64,000 bases of DNA, taken from Flavilitoribacter nigricans DSM 23189 = NBRC 102662 (GTDB taxonomy: Bacteria > Bacteroidota > Bacteroidia > Chitinophagales > Saprospiraceae). The stretch covers positions 27,175-91,174 of the forward strand of contig NZ_PDUD01000050.1 in NCBI RefSeq assembly GCF_002646595.1, written 5' to 3'. Made by a program: the position numbers and the translations under genes. Shown here one piece after another: positions 62,049 to 64,000 of the stretch; within the stretch, counting starts at the first letter, position 1, and each line of letters starts with the position of its first letter. The notes under the pieces were generated by a model that had not been told where the DNA came from, ran no database searches, and saw nothing but the letters and a program-made list of their open reading frames with translations.

Positions 62049-62399
62049 ATTTTAACAAAGATTTTTTTGTACGGCCGCCGCCAAATTTTGTGAGCGAAAA
62101 GGAGGTTTTGCCTCCGGAATGACAAACTAACTTTGCCCGCTTTCGGCCCAAACGGCATTTCTGATGGGCCTACCTGATGAAGATTTTATCCGTTCGTCGT
62201 TTTTTAACGAAAAATTATCGAAATAAACTTGACAAATGCAACTATCAGAATATAATTTTGTCTTTGTAAATAAGAATCGACTGTTAAAAATACTGCTTTA
62301 GGGAATTAAATCACCCACGACGCCACAAGAATTTCAAATAACATTTTTAGCGTTCCCTGAACCCAGTAATTATTAAACCCGACTGTAAAAACCTGAAGG
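62049..62399. other. Divergent gap between recO and a small exported-protein gene
   Basis: 351 bases. The plus-strand promoter at 62229-62260 lies here; the rest is without a supported gene. A six-base GGCCCA/TGGGCC pair sits near 62145-62170. Confidence 0.4.
62229..62260 (+). promoter_or_regulatory. Promoter of the 62.4 kb gene
   Basis: TTG (62229-62231), 21 bases, then TAATTTTG (62253-62260) match the Bacteroidota -33/-7 promoter. The leader would be about 135 bases. Confidence 0.55.
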
Positions 62400-62924
62400 A
62401 TGAAAAAGTTAATTATCGCCTTATTGGCATTAATCCCGATTTGGGCAAACGCAAATTCCGAAAACTGTTGCGAAGGCCTGGATGGCTCACTGACCGCAAT
62501 GGCCGCTACGGAAATTTCCATTGATGACACTGCTGCCGCCGAACCGAAGACCGAGGCTCAAATGCGCCTCGAAGCCAGCCTGACCGGCAAGTGGCAAAAC
62601 ACCACTTATCCGTTTGATCTGGTAGCCATGGACGGCAACCCCAACGAGCGCCTGGAAGGAGCTATCCTGAGCTTCGAATTCCGCGCCGACGGTACGTACA
62701 CCAAAAAACTGGGCAGTTCCACCTACACCATTGTGGAGGACGGTCAGTGGGAAGTATCTTCCGATGCCCGTCAACTGCTCCTGTTTCCGCAAGGAAGCCT
62801 GGTGCCGGACGTAGCAACGGTTAAATACCAGGAATATGATGAAATGGTGATCGAGCACGCTCTGAAATGTACGCACAAGCCGTACTGCACCGGTGTTAAG
62901 GACTTCTTCTTTAACAAGTTCTAA
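62400..62924 (+). CDS. Small exported protein, lipocalin-like
   Basis: 174 residues. A signal peptide (about 1-19) is followed by a 60-residue linker and a beta-barrel-like domain beginning LTGKWQNTTYPFDL, with later FEFRADGTYTKK and GQWEVSSDARQLLLF. This is the strand order of the lipocalin-like family of Bacteroidota. Two Cys pairs at the N-terminus and end (NCCEG and CTHKPYC) may form disulfides. Ligand unknown. A promoter lies 140 bases upstream and a strong terminator directly downstream. Confidence 0.75.
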   Translation: MKKLIIALLALIPIWANANSENCCEGLDGSLTAMAATEISIDDTAAAEPKTEAQMRLEASLTGKWQNTTYPFDLVAMDGNPNERLEGAILSFEFRADGTYTKKLGSSTYTIVEDGQWEVSSDARQLLLFPQGSLVPDVATVKYQEYDEMVIEHALKCTHKPYCTGVKDFFFNKF

Positions 62925-62960
62925 AACACCCGGTACCGGTGCTCGGTACCTCTAAAATAA

Positions 62961-62998
62961 AATCCCGGATCTTCCTGTCGGAGGATCCGGGATTTTTT
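62961..62998 (+). terminator. Intrinsic terminator
   Basis: AATCCCGGATC-TTCC (62961-62975) pairs with GGA-GGATCCGGGATT (62980-62993), followed by T. It ends the lipocalin-like gene transcript. Confidence 0.85.
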
Positions 62999-63185
62999 AT
63001 TCCAGGTATGCGGTATGGCGGATAGCCGCTACCAAAGATTAATTAATTCAAGATTCGATACTTGCATTGTAGAGCGTAGAAAGACTGCAACCATTAAACT
63101 GAGCGATTTGCTCCATTTTAACGATAGGTAATCCCTCTACCCCTTACTCTATACTCTCTACCTAAGTTACATCAACTTAGATTAA

Positions 63186-63953
63186 TTAATCCTTACCGAT
63201 CACCTGTTTCACGTTGAATTCGTAGAAATCGTTATTGTTGTTGGCCGTAACGTTTACGCTGACACACTGCATCAGGTAGTAGTTATCTTCTCTTTTCACC
63301 AGGAACAGATCGCCCTGCTGCACCGGATCGCTCTCCGTTTTGGCAATACCGGAATCAAAAGCGGCCACGATGATCGCCCGCGTAACGGCATTGTCATAAG
63401 AGAAGTTCTCGGATACGGTCAGATCCGGCACGCGCAGTTCGGCGCCGTTCACCGGCAGGATCTGCTGGTACCAGTTTTGGGCATTCGGCAGGTTGATGTT
63501 GATCCCTTTATCCCGGATCTCCGCCAGTGGAGAGTTGAAGGCTACTGTATTCCCGGTATCCATATCCAGTCCACCCAGATTCTGACCATCCCGGTTATTC
63601 ACGATAGTTGCGGTGTATTCTACCAGTACCGTCAGGTCAAAGGTCGTACTTACCGAAGCGCCACTCTCATCTTTCAGTTCGATGGTATAGGTTTTGGTTC
63701 CTTGATCCGCCGTCTTGATGATCAGTTCGGTATTGAAGGTAGTTTTCTCTTCACCGATCAATACGATCGGGTTGCCGCCAACGGCAGTTCCTCCGAACAG
63801 CAGGCTGTCCGCCGGTACTTTTACACCATCCGCATAAACGATCAGAGAGTCCAGCGGAGAAGCGCCGCGGGTACCGATCACATTTAAGGGGCTAAAAACA
63901 AAAGGCTCACCTTCAAAAAACTGCGATTTTTTGTTTAAGTAGCTGTTATTCAT
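63186..63953 (-). CDS. Ig-like extracellular-type protein, N-terminus without signal peptide
   Basis: 255 residues. The sequence is beta-rich and acidic, in the style of surface Ig/cadherin-like domains (EEKTTFNTELIIKTADQGTKTYTIELKDESGA in part), followed by a C-terminal domain with INLPNAQNWYQQILPV. Nothing hydrophobic precedes it: the frame begins at ATG 63953 and is blocked by a stop codon 15 bases further upstream. So it is either cytosolic, exported by another route, or a 5'-truncated copy of an exported protein. I recognise no family. A word-iterated segment (TAGAG) lies between it and the terminator at 62961-62998. Confidence 0.65.
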   Translation of the reverse strand: MNNSYLNKKSQFFEGEPFVFSPLNVIGTRGASPLDSLIVYADGVKVPADSLLFGGTAVGGNPIVLIGEEKTTFNTELIIKTADQGTKTYTIELKDESGASVSTTFDLTVLVEYTATIVNNRDGQNLGGLDMDTGNTVAFNSPLAEIRDKGININLPNAQNWYQQILPVNGAELRVPDLTVSENFSYDNAVTRAIIVAAFDSGIAKTESDPVQQGDLFLVKREDNYYLMQCVSVNVTANNNNDFYEFNVKQVIGKD

Positions 63954-64000
63954 ACACTTGCGTGGATTTTAGCGGATTTTGCAACTCAAATCAAAACACT

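Overview
The window looks like a chromosomal segment of a Bacteroidota bacterium, most likely of the Saprospiria/Lewinella type (lineage inferred, not proven). Four things point there: several perfect TAnnTTTG -7 promoter boxes of the Bacteroidota type, start codons mostly without Shine-Dalgarno sequences, two secreted proteins with type IX secretion (T9SS) C-terminal sorting domains, and many Bacteroidota-typical families (DUF4294, DUF5916, DUF6265, Cys-free RecO). Base composition is moderate in genes, with a few very AT-rich gaps. I see no tRNA, rRNA, CRISPR array, prophage or insertion sequence; gene density and codon use look like core chromosome.

Layout. 0-2.3 kb: the tail of a CoxM-like flavoprotein, then coxD and coxE, the maturation pair of molybdenum hydroxylases. 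2.3-7.3 kb: hpt, a secreted M28 peptidase, a lipoprotein and gpmI, all on the minus strand, plus an AT-rich gap with a candidate small RNA. 7.3-16.4 kb: a stress island with two CBS-pair proteins, two tandem universal stress proteins, cardiolipin synthase, two Hsp20 chaperones, a split kinase pair, a GerW/DUF2953 pair and a small conserved protein. Both divergent hsp20 promoter regions carry paired TGAT-N4-ATCA (Crp/FNR-like) sites. 16.4-31 kb: nucleoid-associated protein, GT39 glycosyltransferase, amidohydrolase, ScpA, TPR lipoprotein, serine hydrolase, RNase HII, RF3, a tiny Lys/Cys-rich protein, a membrane-associated patatin and a DinB-like protein. 31-45 kb: nucleoside permease, HemW, dienelactone hydrolase with an orphan barstar, a DExD-box helicase, CDF metal transporter, GH15 glucoamylase-like enzyme, DUF5916 outer-membrane protein and class II aldolase. 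43.5-50 kb: two T9SS cargo proteins, one with three tandem beta modules, the other a 1348-residue CLCA-like metalloprotease/VWA/cohesin/dockerin protein. 50-64 kb: methyltransferases, an ECF42-type sigma factor with its YciI partner, an AsmA-like protein, DUF4294, a thioredoxin-TPR protein, RecO and small secreted proteins.

The less expected content is non-coding. Two long imperfect palindromes (16.35-16.51 kb and 45.78-45.94 kb) have unrelated arms but share the same 18-base core. Several gaps hold inverted repeats built from locus-specific iterated short words (0.1, 7.7, 61.2 kb). Two AT-rich gaps (4.3-4.7 and 30.8-31.3 kb) end in strong intrinsic terminators and probably encode small RNAs. 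Several genes (gpmI, scpA, the helicase) have a -7 box only four to five bases from the start codon, which suggests leaderless mRNAs.
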